From the NCBI RefSeq assembly GCF_019645855.1, contig NZ_CP080999.1:4650001-4714000 (forward strand): a DNA stretch of 64,000 nucleotides, read 5' to 3'. The DNA comes from Mycobacterium malmoense (GTDB lineage Bacteria; Actinomycetota; Actinomycetes; Mycobacteriales; Mycobacteriaceae). Under the pieces are notes generated by a model that saw nothing but the letters and a program-made list of their open reading frames with translations, was not told the DNA's origin and ran no database searches. Below, one piece after another: positions 44,089 to 54,291 of this stretch (position 1 is the stretch's first letter; every line of letters starts with the position of its first letter). Position numbers and translations under genes: made by a program.

Positions 44089-44161
44089 GCCCCTATAGCT
44101 CAGTTGGTAGAGCTACGGACTTTTAATCCGCAGGTCCTAGGTTCGAGTCCTAGTGGGGGCA
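44089..44161 (+). tRNA. tRNA-Lys (TTT)
   Basis: Acceptor GCCCCTA pairs with TGGGGGC. The anticodon loop CTTTTAA gives TTT, and the T-loop is GGTTCGAGTCC. It is divergent from the Glu-Asp-Phe cluster. Confidence 0.95.
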
Positions 44162-44385
44162 CCGAAAGGCACCGAAAGGCCACCGAAAGCTGCTGTTACC
44201 TCGGGCGGCGCCCGACAGTGTTTCAGCCCAATCCGTGACACCTAGCCTTGCTGGCGCCCGAGGGGGCGCCGCGTGTCGGCGGGGCGGCACGATCGGCGGC
44301 AAGCCGCCCCGACCCGTCCAGGAACCAGCCCGCCTGCGGCATGGCCGTGGTTTAGCCGCCAAACGGCTTGGCTATGCTTCGCAAG

Positions 44386-45183
44386 ATGACTGTCGATGCG
44401 GCCTCCCCGAACACCCCCGTAGCCCTGGTAACGATGGAAATCCGTCATCCAGCAACGGATTCCCTCAGCGAATCGTCGAGCGGAGAACTCAAACGCCTGC
44501 TCGCCGAACACCTGCCGATCGAACGCCAAGCGCAGGACCTGGCGTGGGCGATGGGCGCCGGCGGAAGTCCAACACCCGCTGCCGAGCGCTTCATCCGTTA
44601 CGTCAACCGCGATAACACGCTTGCCGCCTCGATGAAGAACCAGGCGGTCGTCATCGAGACCACCTCCTACGCCAACTTCGAGGCGTTGCTCGACATCGTC
44701 ATGCGGGTCATCGACGCTCGCTCGCAGGTCTCCTCGATCGTCGGAGTGGAACGCCTCGGTCTCCGGTACGTCCTCGAGGTCCGAGTCCCGGTGGGCGTGG
44801 ATGGCCGTATCGAGTGGAGCAACTGGATCGCCGAGCCGCTGCTCGGGCCGCAGCGCATCGCGCCCGCCGGCCTGACCCTCACCGAGTGGCAGGGTGCCGC
44901 GGTCTACCGCGAAGCCCAACCGGGCAAATCGATGATCGTGCGCTACGGCCCGGGCGTGGGTCAGGCGCTCGACGCCAATTACCATTTACGCCGGACATTG
45001 CCGGCCCAACAAGGACCGTTCTTCCTTCTGGACATCGACAGCTTCTGGACTCCGACCGGGTCCATCCCCGAATACGACCGGGATGCGGTGCTGACGACTT
45101 TCCAGGACCTGTACCAGCCCGCTCGTACCGTGTTCGAGGAGATACTTACCAACCGCCTAAGGGATGACCTGCTCAGCCGGTAA
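44386..45183 (+). CDS. TIGR04255-family protein of unknown function
   Basis: 265 residues from the ATG at 44386; an in-frame ATG at 44374 and a TTG at 44368 are alternatives. The sequence VALVTMEIRHPATDSL at the start and FLLDIDSFWT near the C-terminus fit the TIGR04255 family, whose function is unknown. It follows tRNA-Lys on the same strand and is part of the core chromosome. Confidence 0.6.
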   Translation: MTVDAASPNTPVALVTMEIRHPATDSLSESSSGELKRLLAEHLPIERQAQDLAWAMGAGGSPTPAAERFIRYVNRDNTLAASMKNQAVVIETTSYANFEALLDIVMRVIDARSQVSSIVGVERLGLRYVLEVRVPVGVDGRIEWSNWIAEPLLGPQRIAPAGLTLTEWQGAAVYREAQPGKSMIVRYGPGVGQALDANYHLRRTLPAQQGPFFLLDIDSFWTPTGSIPEYDRDAVLTTFQDLYQPARTVFEEILTNRLRDDLLSR

Positions 45184-45227
45184 GCGCTGGTAGCCGGGGC
45201 ACCCGGCTCAGCCCAAATGCCCGGTCT

Positions 45228-46124
45228 TCAGGCAAGCACCGCGCTGCTGTAGGTCACATCGGCGAAGGCCTCCGCGACATCGTCGTCGGGATAGACGAAG
45301 CTGTTGGCCGCATGTAGCTCCGCGACAGTCTGGTACGACGTCTTCCAGCCGCGCCAGGTCAGATAGTCGAGGATGTGGCTGCGCTGGCCGTGATAGACGA
45401 GATCGTTGAAGTCGATTTCGAACCCGAGTTCGCTCATCCGGTCGTGATGCGCGCGCCACTGTTCGTCGGCGAAAACGGCCGTGTCCGGTACGAATTCAAA
45501 GGCCAGGCGGCTACCACGGGCGCTCAACGCGGTGATGTTGTCGAACAGCGCGTCCTGCGCCGCGTCGGGCAGATACACCAACAAACCTTCGGCACTCCAC
45601 GCCGCGGGAGCCTGCGGATCGAATCCCGCGGCCTGCAGCGCCGTGGCCCAGTCATCGCGCAGGTCGATGGCCACCGTGCGCCGCTCGGCGGTGGGTTCGG
45701 CGCCCAGATCGCTTAGCGTCAGCGTCTTGAACTCGATCACCTCGGGCATGTCGACCTCGTAGACGACGGTGCCGGCCGGCCACGGCAGACGGTACGCGCG
45801 CGCGTCAAGTCCCGACGCCAGGATGACCGCCTGGCCAATGCCGCCCCGGGTCGCGTCGAGGAAGAACTGATCGTAAAACCTGGTGCGGCAGGCCATTCCG
45901 CGAGCCATTCGCTGTGGATCGAACTCGGACTCCCCGCCTACCGGAATCTGGCCGTTCACCAGCCGGACATAGACGTCAATTCCGACGGCACGCACCAACG
46001 GCGCCGCATATGGGTCGTCGATCAACTTCTCGTCGGTGGACAACGCCCGCTGGGCGGCGACCATGGTCGCCGTCGCCCCGACGCTCGTCGCCAAATCCCA
46101 ACGATCACGATCGGTTCGCGCCAT
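45228..46124 (-). CDS. TIGR00027-family SAM-dependent methyltransferase
   Basis: 298 residues from the ATG at 46124, chosen because AAGGAG precedes it and the protein then begins [20 protein letters not shown], the usual start of this mycobacterial family. SAM-binding motif: [15 protein letters not shown], then [24 protein letters not shown] is the family post-motif. It is an LCMT-like fold and the substrate is unknown. As I recall, the equivalent M. tuberculosis gene is Rv0830. Confidence 0.88.
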   Translation of the reverse strand: MARTDRDRWDLATSVGATATMVAAQRALSTDEKLIDDPYAAPLVRAVGIDVYVRLVNGQIPVGGESEFDPQRMARGMACRTRFYDQFFLDATRGGIGQAVILASGLDARAYRLPWPAGTVVYEVDMPEVIEFKTLTLSDLGAEPTAERRTVAIDLRDDWATALQAAGFDPQAPAAWSAEGLLVYLPDAAQDALFDNITALSARGSRLAFEFVPDTAVFADEQWRAHHDRMSELGFEIDFNDLVYHGQRSHILDYLTWRGWKTSYQTVAELHAANSFVYPDDDVAEAFADVTYSSAVLA

Positions 46125-46323
46125 GGTGCTCCTTCTCCCCACCCGAAAAATATAGACGGTCTAGTTACTACCACAGCGCCAATTCCCGACCCTGTAGGAC
46201 TACCCCTCCGAACTGTACGCAGCGGACGATCGACCTGGCCCGTCAGAACGTCGCGGAGGGCGGTGTCGACGGTCGTCTCCCAGGGCTGAAGCTACCAACC
46301 TTGCAGGAGTACCGATCGCTTCG

Positions 46324-46353
46324 CTACTATCTGCGTATGCATGCAGGTAATAG
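46324..46353. promoter_or_regulatory. KmtR-type operator spanning the kmtR start
   Basis: CTACTATCTGC (46324-46334), spacer GTATGCAT, GCAGGTAATAG (46343-46353); the arms match in 9 of 11 positions. The kmtR ATG (46337) lies in the spacer, so repressor binding would block its own transcription start region. Confidence 0.6.
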
Positions 46354-46747
46354 CGAAGGCCGCTTGCCCGACGACCAGGCCGGTCTGGTGGTCGAGGTCT
46401 TCCGGATGCTGGCCGACGCCACCCGCGTGCAGGTGCTCTGGTCGCTGACGCATCGCGAGATGTCGGTCAACGAACTCGCCGAGCACGTGGGCAAGCCCGC
46501 CCCCTCGGTTTCCCAGCACCTTGCGAAGCTACGGATGGCGCGCCTGGTGCGCACCCGCCGGGACGGGACCACGATCTTCTACAGCCTGGAGAACGACCAC
46601 GTCCGCCAGCTCGTCATCGACGCGGTCTGCAACGCCGAACACGCCGGACCCGGGGTGCCCCGTCATCACCGCGGCGACAGCGGGCTGAAGGCAGTCGCCG
46701 ACTCATCGTCACCGCCCGGCGCCCGAGCACGTCGAGCGCCCGGCTGA
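46337..46747 (+). CDS. kmtR: ArsR/SmtB-family nickel/cobalt-responsive repressor KmtR
   Basis: 136 residues. The winged HTH (MSVNELAEHVGKPAPSVSQH) is followed by a wing and an alpha-5 segment with H88, E101, H102, H110 and H111. I recall these as the ligands reported for M. tuberculosis KmtR, and they fall at the same numbering here. KmtR releases DNA on Ni/Co binding and controls efflux. The gene is followed after 43 bp by a His-rich peptide gene, likely co-regulated through the inverted repeat over its start. Confidence 0.88.
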   Translation: MHAGNSEGRLPDDQAGLVVEVFRMLADATRVQVLWSLTHREMSVNELAEHVGKPAPSVSQHLAKLRMARLVRTRRDGTTIFYSLENDHVRQLVIDAVCNAEHAGPGVPRHHRGDSGLKAVADSSSPPGARARRAPG

Positions 46748-46790
46748 ATGACTAAGAAAAACAACATATTTCGCACCGGGAGAGGACACC

Positions 46791-46994
46791 ATGACCGAAC
46801 AACACACCCATGACGCGCCGCACGCGCACGAGCACCACCATGCCGACGTGGCCCACACGCACGCGCACACCACGCACGAGCACGACCATGTCACACACGA
46901 GCACTCCCACACCCACGAAGACGGAACCGAGCACACCCATCGGCACGTGCACCAGCCCGGTTTGGAAGGCGTTCACAGCCACGCCCACGCATAA
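46791..46994 (+). CDS. Histidine-rich small metal-binding protein
   Basis: 67 residues with roughly a third His, in HxH and HH runs (HAHEHHHADVAHTHAHTTHEH), plus Asp and Glu. There is no signal peptide or membrane span. A ribosome site GGGAGAGG precedes the ATG. It probably chelates Ni, Co or Zn in the cytosol as a buffer or chaperone. Its place after kmtR supports a role in nickel/cobalt handling. Confidence 0.75.
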   Translation: MTEQHTHDAPHAHEHHHADVAHTHAHTTHEHDHVTHEHSHTHEDGTEHTHRHVHQPGLEGVHSHAHA

Positions 46995-47029
46995 CGCGAC
47001 AGGTTGTCGGCGGCCGGGCCTCAAGTGGG

Positions 47030-48151
47030 CTAAAAGACCTTTGGACAGTAGTGCTTTGGGTTGTCGCGCTCGTCCACCGGCGGCAGGTTGCGTGCCGGCG
47101 TCTGCACCAGCGGCGCGTCGACAGTGATTCGCCCGTTCGCACGATCCCAGCCGGCTCGGGCCCGTGGGTGCTTGCGGTATCGCCTTGGCACGCAGGCGAA
47201 GACGACACGGACGAAGTCGCCGAAGCGTCGGTGTAGCCATTCGTCGTGGCGCGACCATCGGTAGCCCATCAGCTCACGCACCGGCGGATCGTAGAGGCCG
47301 ACGGTGAGCCACACGAAGAACGGGGCCAGTAGTTTGCGCTGCGCGTCCCATAGCCAATCCGGAACTCGTTGCGCGAACGGCGGTTTGGGCAGTTCGGTCA
47401 GGTCGAGGACCGCACGCGCGGCCCGGTTGTTCTCTAATACGTTGCGGCACATATGATCCCAGTAGACCTGGAAATCCTCCCAGGACGCCGGCACCGGTCG
47501 CATGCTCATGCCGTACATGCGATACCACTCGACGTGCTCGTCGAAGAGCCGGCGCCGCTGCGCTTCGGTCAACCCGCCGCAAAACCGCTCGGCCACATGA
47601 ATAGTGCCGACAAAGAACGTGGCGTGCGCCCAATAGAAGACGTCGGGGTTCAGCGCGTGGTAGCGGCGGCCCTGTTCGTCAACGCCCTTGATGGCGATGT
47701 GGTAGTCGCGCACCTCGGCGCCGGTGATCGGGGCGCGGTCACCGTCGAAAACCACTCCCCCGATGGGGTACAACGAGCGCAGCAGGCGGGGCCAGCGTTC
47801 CCGGAAGAACGTCGAGTGGTCGATGACTGCAGCGCCCAGCTGCGGGTGCATGTTCTGCATGGATCCCGCCCACGGACCCTGCAGCATGCCGCGCCAATCC
47901 CCGAAGTACCGCCATGTCAAGGACTCCGGGCCGAGCGGGATGGGCGGCGCCTCGTAGCCCAGCGGCGACACCGGACAGCCGCCGGCGACGCTGTTGGAGC
48001 CATTCGGGGCCCGGCCAGGAATTGCCTCCCCGCTAGCGGTCGTTGGGCCGCCACCGGCTCGGCCGCTGGTCAGCGGGTGGGCCGCGGACGTATGTTGAGT
48101 CACTATTGGATTCCTGTAAGCGTCGGCAATTCTGACTACATGCGTTGTCAC
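47030..48151 (-). CDS. DUF2236 / MpaB-like oxygenase family protein
   Basis: 373 residues. The DUF2236 region includes WRYFGDWRGMLQGPWAGSMQ, then FYWAHATFFVGTIHVAERF, where His residues of the predicted heme/metal site lie, and EHVEWYRMYGMSMRPVP. The family includes latex-clearing protein and the mycophenolic acid enzyme MpaB; the mycobacterial role is unknown. It is divergent from the adjacent TetR gene with only 19 bp between starts, so that regulator probably controls it. Confidence 0.82.
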   Translation of the reverse strand: MTTHVVRIADAYRNPIVTQHTSAAHPLTSGRAGGGPTTASGEAIPGRAPNGSNSVAGGCPVSPLGYEAPPIPLGPESLTWRYFGDWRGMLQGPWAGSMQNMHPQLGAAVIDHSTFFRERWPRLLRSLYPIGGVVFDGDRAPITGAEVRDYHIAIKGVDEQGRRYHALNPDVFYWAHATFFVGTIHVAERFCGGLTEAQRRRLFDEHVEWYRMYGMSMRPVPASWEDFQVYWDHMCRNVLENNRAARAVLDLTELPKPPFAQRVPDWLWDAQRKLLAPFFVWLTVGLYDPPVRELMGYRWSRHDEWLHRRFGDFVRVVFACVPRRYRKHPRARAGWDRANGRITVDAPLVQTPARNLPPVDERDNPKHYCPKVF

Positions 48152-48170
48152 TTTCGAGCTTAGGAGTGAT

Positions 48171-48785
48171 GTGCAGACGCGTCAACGACGGGGCCGTTGG
48201 ACCGGCGTCCCCCTGGAGAGCCGCCTCGCCCTCCGCCGCGACAATCTCGTCACCGCCGGCGTGCAATTGCTCGGCAGCGAAGCCGGACCCGCGCTGACCG
48301 TCCGCGCGGTGTGCCGCAAGGCCGCGCTCACGGAACGCTACTTCTACGAAAGCTTTTCCGACCGTGACGAATTCGTGCGGGCCGTCTACGACGACGTCTG
48401 CACGCGGGCGATGAACACCCTTACCTCGGCGAAAACCCCGCGCGAGGCCGTCGAACAATTCGTCGAGCTGATGGTCGACGACCCGGTGCGTGGGCGCGTG
48501 CTGCTGCTGGCGCCGGCCGTCGAGCCGGTGCTGACCCGGTCGGGCGCCGAGTGGATGCCCACCTTCATCGATCTGCTGCAGCGCAAGCTGTCCCAAATCG
48601 GGGATCCAACCCTGCAGAAAATGATCGCCACCAGCCTGGTCGGCGGCCTGTCGAGCCTGTTCACCGCATATCTCAACGGACAGCTCGGGGCCACCCGCAA
48701 GCAGTTCATCGACTACTGCGTCAATATGCTGTTCACGACGGCGGCCCCGTATGTACCCCCGCTTGACCAGGCGAAATCCGAGTAG
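48171..48785 (+). CDS. TetR-family transcriptional regulator
   Basis: 204 residues from a GTG at 48171. The HTH reads LTVRAVCRKAALTERYFYESF, near residues 42-62. The C-terminal helices are typical of TetR ligand domains. It is divergent from the DUF2236 gene (19-bp intergenic), so autoregulation and repression of that gene are likely. It corresponds by position to Rv0825c as I recall it. Confidence 0.85.
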   Translation: MQTRQRRGRWTGVPLESRLALRRDNLVTAGVQLLGSEAGPALTVRAVCRKAALTERYFYESFSDRDEFVRAVYDDVCTRAMNTLTSAKTPREAVEQFVELMVDDPVRGRVLLLAPAVEPVLTRSGAEWMPTFIDLLQRKLSQIGDPTLQKMIATSLVGGLSSLFTAYLNGQLGATRKQFIDYCVNMLFTTAAPYVPPLDQAKSE

Positions 48786-48921
48786 CGGTTTCGTTTTCGC
48801 CGCCACCGGCAAGCCCCGGCCGGTGGGCTCATGCACCGAGCGGGCGTCCCCGGCCGGGCGCCCGCAACGATGGACAACCGTGACGTGCCGCGCCACGGCA
48901 CAAACTTGATGCTACTGAGAG

Positions 48922-48958
48922 ACACAGATATATTGAGTGCTACCCGTCGACACAGATA
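48922..48958. promoter_or_regulatory. desA1 promoter region with direct repeat
   Basis: ACACAGATA occurs at 48922-48930 and 48950-48958. A possible -10 (TATATT, 48929-48934) lies at the first copy. desA1 in mycobacteria is controlled by a TetR-type regulator (MadR); whether these repeats are its site is not shown. Confidence 0.4.
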
Positions 48959-48970
48959 ACTGGAGGGCCC

Positions 48971-49987
48971 ATGTCAGCCCAGCTGACCGACCTACAGCTG
49001 TTGCACGAACTTGAACCGGTGGTCGAGAAGTACCTCAACCGCCACCTGAGCATGCACAAGCCCTGGAACCCCCACGACTACATCCCGTGGTCGGACGGCA
49101 AGAACTACTACGCCCTCGGCGGGCAGGACTGGGACCCCGAGCAGAGCAAACTTTCCGATGTCGCCCAGGTGGCGATGGTGCAGAACCTGGTCACCGAGGA
49201 CAACCTGCCGTCGTATCACCGCGAGATCGCGATGAACATGGGCATGGACGGCGCCTGGGGGCAGTGGGTCAACCGCTGGACCGCCGAGGAGAACCGGCAC
49301 GGCATCGCGCTGCGCGACTACCTGGTCGTCACGCGCGCGGTCGATCCCGTCGAGCTGGAGAAACTTCGCATCGAGGTGGTCAACCGGGGCTTCAGCCCGG
49401 GCCAGAACCACCAGGGCGAGTACTTCGCCGAGACCCTCACCCACTCCGTCCTCTACGTCAGTTTCCAGGAACTGGCCACCCGGATTTCGCACCGCAACAC
49501 CGGCAAGGCCTGCAACGACCCCATCGCCGACCAGCTGATGGCCAAGATCTCGGCCGATGAGAACCTGCACATGATCTTCTACCGCGACGTCAGCGAGGCC
49601 GCATTCGACCTCGTCCCCAACCAGGCGATGAAGTCGCTGCACCTGATCCTGCGGCACTTCCAGATGCCCGGCTTCCAGGTACCCGAGTTCCGGCGCAAGG
49701 CCGTGATCATCGCCATGGGCGGCGTCTACGACCCGCGCATCCACCTCGACGAGGTCGTCATGCCGGTGCTGAAGAAGTGGCGCATCTTCGAGCGCGAGGA
49801 CTTCACCGGTGAGGCAGCCGAATTGCGCGACGACCTTGCCCTGCTGATCAAGGAACTCGAGCTGGCCTGCGACAAGTTCGAGGTTTCCAAGCAGCGCCAA
49901 CTCGAGCGGGAAGAGCGTACCGGCAAGAGGGTCACCGCATACGAGCTGCATAAAACCGCGGGTAAGCTGGCGATGAGCCGCCGTTAG
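48971..49987 (+). CDS. desA1: Acyl-ACP desaturase DesA1
   Basis: 338 residues of the soluble ferritin-like acyl-ACP desaturases. Di-iron ligands lie in ENLHM (ADENLHMIFYRD) and EENRHG (TAEENRHGIALRD). GGAGG precedes the ATG. It introduces a double bond into acyl-ACP and, in mycobacteria, is needed for mycolic acid synthesis. Full length and intact. Confidence 0.93.
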   Translation: MSAQLTDLQLLHELEPVVEKYLNRHLSMHKPWNPHDYIPWSDGKNYYALGGQDWDPEQSKLSDVAQVAMVQNLVTEDNLPSYHREIAMNMGMDGAWGQWVNRWTAEENRHGIALRDYLVVTRAVDPVELEKLRIEVVNRGFSPGQNHQGEYFAETLTHSVLYVSFQELATRISHRNTGKACNDPIADQLMAKISADENLHMIFYRDVSEAAFDLVPNQAMKSLHLILRHFQMPGFQVPEFRRKAVIIAMGGVYDPRIHLDEVVMPVLKKWRIFEREDFTGEAAELRDDLALLIKELELACDKFEVSKQRQLEREERTGKRVTAYELHKTAGKLAMSRR

Positions 49988-49993
49988 TCCATC

Positions 49994-51181
49994 GTGTCGA
50001 CCCGCTGCGCCCCGCTCCGCCGCGCTTGCGATCGCCACAGCCCGGTCTTGGGCATCGGTCCGATCACGCTCGCCAGCCCGGTTGTGCTGGCCCCGATGGC
50101 CGGCGTGACCAACGTTGCGTTCCGGACGCTGTGTCGTGAATTGGAGCAGTCCAAGGTCGGCACGGTCAGCGGGCTGTACGTCTGCGAGATGGTGACGGCG
50201 CGTGCGCTCGTCGAGCGGCATCCGGTCACCATGCACATGACGTCGTTCGCCCCGGACGAGTCGCCCCGCTCGCTGCAGCTCTACACCGTCGACCCCGCGA
50301 CCACCTACGCGGCCGCCAGGATGATCGCGGACGAGGGCCTGGCCGACCACATCGACATGAATTTCGGCTGTCCGGTGCCCAAGGTCACCAGGCGTGGTGG
50401 TGGGGCGGCGCTGCCGTTCAAGCGGCGGCTGTTCGGGCAGATCGTCGCGGCGGCCGTGCGGGCCACCGAAGGCAGCGACATCCCGGTCACCGTGAAGTTC
50501 CGCATCGGCATCGACGACGAGCACCATACCCACCTGGACGCCGGCCGCATCGCCGAAGCCGAGGGCGCCGCCGCGGTCGCTTTGCATGCCCGCACGGCGG
50601 CGCAGCGCTATTCCGGCACCGCCAACTGGGAACAGATCGCGCGGCTCAAGCAGCAGGTGCGGACGATTCCGGTGCTCGGCAACGGCGACATCTACGATGC
50701 CAGCGACGCCTTGGCGATGATGGCCGCCACCGGCTGCGATGGCGTCGTCATCGGCCGGGGGTGCCTGGGCCGGCCGTGGCTGTTCGCCGAGCTGTCGGCC
50801 GCGTTCACCGGCGGCCCGCCCCCGGTCCCGCCCACGCTCGGCGAGGTCGCCGGCATCGTCCGCCGGCACGGCCGGTTGCTGGCCGCGCATTTCGGCGAGG
50901 ACAAAGGCATGCGCGATATCCGCAAGCACGTCGCCTGGTACCTGCACGGCTTCCCCGCCGGATCCGAGTTACGAAGAGCGCTGGCGATGGTCAAGACGCT
51001 GGATGAACTCGATCGTCTGCTCGACCGGTTGGACGGCGCGGTCCCGTTTCCGGAGGCGGCGACCGGCCCCCGCGGCCGACAGGGTTCGCCCGCCCGCGTG
51101 GCCCTGCCGGAAGGCTGGCTGACCGACCCGGACGACTGCACGGTGCCGGCCGGAGCCGAGATCATGGGATCGGGCGGCTGA
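49994..51181 (+). CDS. dusB: tRNA-dihydrouridine synthase
   Basis: 395 residues from a GTG at 49994. FMN/active-site segments: LAPMAGVTNVAFRTLCREL near the N-terminus, catalytic Cys in MNFGCPVPKVTRRGGGAAL, VKFRIGID, and the phosphate-binding VIGRGCLGRPWLF. It reduces uridine in the tRNA D-loop with NADPH. It begins 6 bp after desA1. Confidence 0.9.
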   Translation: MSTRCAPLRRACDRHSPVLGIGPITLASPVVLAPMAGVTNVAFRTLCRELEQSKVGTVSGLYVCEMVTARALVERHPVTMHMTSFAPDESPRSLQLYTVDPATTYAAARMIADEGLADHIDMNFGCPVPKVTRRGGGAALPFKRRLFGQIVAAAVRATEGSDIPVTVKFRIGIDDEHHTHLDAGRIAEAEGAAAVALHARTAAQRYSGTANWEQIARLKQQVRTIPVLGNGDIYDASDALAMMAATGCDGVVIGRGCLGRPWLFAELSAAFTGGPPPVPPTLGEVAGIVRRHGRLLAAHFGEDKGMRDIRKHVAWYLHGFPAGSELRRALAMVKTLDELDRLLDRLDGAVPFPEAATGPRGRQGSPARVALPEGWLTDPDDCTVPAGAEIMGSGG

Positions 51182-51407
51182 ACCGAGGCGGGCTCGAAAT
51201 CGCATCTGGGGCGATAACTCAGTACGATGTGTGCCTTGCCGCAGTGCGCTTTGGCGGCGGCCGACCTCGTGCCGCTGCAAGAGCGCGACAGCACCGTGCC
51301 ACCCGCGGGTAGCTCGGGTTGCAGCGCTGATAACGCCAGCGCTGCGCTGACATGTGGGCACGGACATGCCTAACCGTTCGCATCAGAGCTTCGGAGGCCG
51401 ATAGGAC

Positions 51408-53570
51408 ATGGGTGACGGTGGGAATGACGCCACTCTCGACCGTCAGCGCCTGCCGCGCGTGGGCAACGGCCAGCCGATCACCCCGGACCCGCAGCCGACG
51501 CTGGCCGCAGCCCCGTGGGAGCGGTTCTCGGAACCGCCGTGCGATGACAGCCTCCACCGCTGGCAGTCCGAGCCGCCCCTCGCCGAACCCGACGAACCCG
51601 ACGCCGGCGGCGAAGAGAAGGCCGGATGCCACACCGGCGGCGAACTCACCGTCGCTGACCTGATTGCCAAGGTCGGCGCCCCGACCCCGGACCGGCCCAG
51701 CCACCATCATGTCGCCCCCGACACCGAACCCGCCGAGGATGCGCCGGACCTGCCCGTCGACCAGCAGGACACGCAAGTCATCGACACCCCGGCCTATTCG
51801 CTCGACGTCGTCTCGGAGCTTCCCGACCTCGAGGCCGCCCACCCGGATGGCGACGAGACCGAGGCCGACCGAATCGAGGCATCGACCGGGTCGCACCGGC
51901 GGCGACCGGGGCGGATCCACCGAGTACCGGCGTCCCGGGCGCCGAAGGGGGCCACGAAGAACCGCGAGCCGGAAACCAAATCCCGCCGTCGGCCGATACT
52001 GCTGGCCGCGCGCTCGCTGGCGGCGTTGTTTGCCGTGCTGGCCCTGGTCCTGACCGGTGGGGCATGGCAATGGAGCACGTCAAAGAACAACCGCCTCAAC
52101 TTCGTCAGCGCGCTCGATCCGCACTCGGACGACATCCGTGACCCCAACGGTCAGTACGGCGACGAAGACTTCCTGATCGTCGGCATGGACTCCCGTTCTG
52201 GGGACAACGCCAACATGGGCGCCGGCGACACCGAGGACGCCGATGGCGCCCGGTCGGACACGGTGATGCTGGTCAACATCCCGGCGAATCGCAAACGCGT
52301 GGTGGTGGTGTCGTTCCCCCGCGACCTGGCGATCACCCCGATGCAGTGCGAAGCCTGGAACCCCGACACCGGCAAGTACGGACCCATCTACGACCAGAAG
52401 AACGGGACCTTGGGTCCCAGGATCGTCTACACCGAGACCAAACTGAACTCGACCTTCTCCTTCGGCGGACCGAAATGTCTGGTCAAGGAAATCCAGAAGC
52501 TGTCCGGGTTGAGCATCAACCGCTTCATCGCCGTCGACTTCGCCGGATTTGCGCGAATGGTCGACACTCTCGGCGGCGTCGAGGTGTGCACCAGCGCCCC
52601 GCTGCACGACTACGAACTGGGCACCGTCCTGGAACACGCGGGGCGCCAGGTCGTCGACGGGCCGACCGCGTTGAACTACGTGCGAGCCCGCCAGGTCACC
52701 ACCGAAACCAACGGTGACTACGGCCGCATCAAACGCCAGCAACTGTTCCTGTCGTCGCTGCTGCGTTCGCTGATCTCCGCGGACACGCTGTTCGACCTCA
52801 ACAAGCTCAACAACGTCGTCAACATGTTCATCGGCGACGCCTACGTCGACAACGTCAAGACGAAAGACCTGGTCCAACTCGGTCAGTCGCTGCAGGGAAT
52901 GGCGGCCGGGCACATCACGTTCGTCACCGTCCCGACCGGCGTCACCGACGAGAACGGCGACGAGCCGCCCCGCATGGCCGACATGCGGGCGCTTTTCGAT
53001 GCCGTCATCAACGACGATCCGCTGCCGCAGGAAAACGACCAGAACGCCAAGCCGTTGGGCGGGACCTCCCCCACCTCGGGGGCGGGCTCGGGCTCAACCA
53101 AGGCGCCCACCACCAAGAAGGCGCCGGGCCCCATCGCGACCCCCGAGCCGCTGCGCCAGCAGGTCACGACGACCTCGCCGCAAGATGTCACGGTGCGGGT
53201 ATCCAACGCGACCACGCAGAGTGGCCTGGCCACGACCGCAACCGGCCAGCTCAAGCGGAACGGCTTCAATGTCATGACGCCGGACGACTATCCGAGTTCG
53301 GTGAACAGGACGACGGTGTTGTTCTCGCCGGGCAACGAACAGGCCGCCGCCACGGTGGCGTCGTCGTTCGCCAATGCGAAGGTTCAGCGAATTTCCGGTT
53401 ACGGGCAAGTCGTTCAGGTGGTGCTCGGCCCGGACTTCAATTCGGTTGGCGCTCCGGCGCCCAGCGGCTCGTCGATCAGCGTGCAGATAGAACGCGGCTC
53501 GGGCAGCGCACCGACCAAGCTGCCCGAGGATCTGACGGTGACCAACGCCGCCGACACCACCTGCGAGTAA
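51408..53570 (+). CDS. LytR-CpsA-Psr family cell-wall ligase
   Basis: 720 residues. A long acidic, Pro-rich cytoplasmic N-terminus (1-195) leads to a membrane span at about 197-220 ([21 protein letters not shown]). The extracellular LCP domain has the catalytic Asp/Arg motifs in [22 protein letters not shown] and VSFPRDLAI, and [12 protein letters not shown]-terminal LytR_C domain follows a linker ([13 protein letters not shown]). LCP proteins join arabinogalactan to peptidoglycan in mycobacteria. It matches Rv0822c by position as I recall. Confidence 0.9.
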   Translation: MGDGGNDATLDRQRLPRVGNGQPITPDPQPTLAAAPWERFSEPPCDDSLHRWQSEPPLAEPDEPDAGGEEKAGCHTGGELTVADLIAKVGAPTPDRPSHHHVAPDTEPAEDAPDLPVDQQDTQVIDTPAYSLDVVSELPDLEAAHPDGDETEADRIEASTGSHRRRPGRIHRVPASRAPKGATKNREPETKSRRRPILLAARSLAALFAVLALVLTGGAWQWSTSKNNRLNFVSALDPHSDDIRDPNGQYGDEDFLIVGMDSRSGDNANMGAGDTEDADGARSDTVMLVNIPANRKRVVVVSFPRDLAITPMQCEAWNPDTGKYGPIYDQKNGTLGPRIVYTETKLNSTFSFGGPKCLVKEIQKLSGLSINRFIAVDFAGFARMVDTLGGVEVCTSAPLHDYELGTVLEHAGRQVVDGPTALNYVRARQVTTETNGDYGRIKRQQLFLSSLLRSLISADTLFDLNKLNNVVNMFIGDAYVDNVKTKDLVQLGQSLQGMAAGHITFVTVPTGVTDENGDEPPRMADMRALFDAVINDDPLPQENDQNAKPLGGTSPTSGAGSGSTKAPTTKKAPGPIATPEPLRQQVTTTSPQDVTVRVSNATTQSGLATTATGQLKRNGFNVMTPDDYPSSVNRTTVLFSPGNEQAAATVASSFANAKVQRISGYGQVVQVVLGPDFNSVGAPAPSGSSISVQIERGSGSAPTKLPEDLTVTNAADTTCE

Positions 53571-53628
53571 ACAATTTTGGCCGCACTGCGCCGCCCGTTT
53601 TCGGCGTCGAGACCGTAGGCTTGGCAGC

Positions 53629-54285
53629 ATGCGAACCGCCTACCATGAGCAGCTCTCGGAGTTGTCCGAAAGGCTCGGCGAGATGTGCGGGCTGGCCGGG
53701 ATCGCCATGGAGCGGGCAACGCAGGCCCTGCTGCAGGCCGACCTGGTGCTGGCCGAGCAGGTCATCTCCGACCACGAAAAGATCGCGGCGCTGAGCGCCC
53801 GCGCCGAGGAGAGCGCCTTCGTGCTCCTGGCGTTACAAGCGCCGGTCGCCGGTGATCTCAGGTCCATCGTGAGCGCCATCCAGATGGTGGCCGACATCGA
53901 CCGGATGGGGGCGCTGGCCCTGCACGTCGCCAAGATCGCCCGCCGGCGGCATCCCCAGCATGCGTTGCCCGAAGAGGTCAATGGGTATTTCGCCGAAATG
54001 GGTAGGGTCGCAGTCGAATTGGGTAATGCCGCACAAGAGGTGGTGTTGTCCCGCGACCCGGAGAAAGCCGCCCGGATCCGCGAAGAAGACGACGCCATGG
54101 ACGATCTGCACCGACACCTGTTCTCGGTGCTGATGGATCGGGAATGGAAGTACGGCGTGGCGGCGGCCGTCGACGTGACGTTGCTGGGCCGCTTCTACGA
54201 GCGCTTCGCCGACCATGCCGTCGAAGTGGCGCGGCGCGTCATCTTCCAGGCGACCGGCGCGCTCCCCGAAGAGGACAAGAGATAG
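53629..54285 (+). CDS. phoY2: PhoU-family phosphate regulator (PhoY2-like)
   Basis: 218 residues with two PhoU helical repeats. Metal-binding acid/His motifs include [19 protein letters not shown] and [16 protein letters not shown]. PhoU proteins dampen the phosphate-starvation two-component system when Pst is active. It is convergent with pstB with a 6-bp gap. Confidence 0.9.
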   Translation: MRTAYHEQLSELSERLGEMCGLAGIAMERATQALLQADLVLAEQVISDHEKIAALSARAEESAFVLLALQAPVAGDLRSIVSAIQMVADIDRMGALALHVAKIARRRHPQHALPEEVNGYFAEMGRVAVELGNAAQEVVLSRDPEKAARIREEDDAMDDLHRHLFSVLMDREWKYGVAAAVDVTLLGRFYERFADHAVEVARRVIFQATGALPEEDKR

Positions 54286-54291
54286 GCCGCG

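Noticed and set aside
44162..44385. Additional RNA gene after tRNA-Lys
   Set aside because: There are short GC-rich repeats (ACCGAAAGGC) just after the tRNA, but no tRNA-like or known ncRNA structure.
48992..50947. 651-codon minus-strand frame antisense to desA1 and dusB
   Set aside because: It is the mirror of two well-defined genes and is composed of Arg/Val/Asp-rich shadow sequence without motifs.
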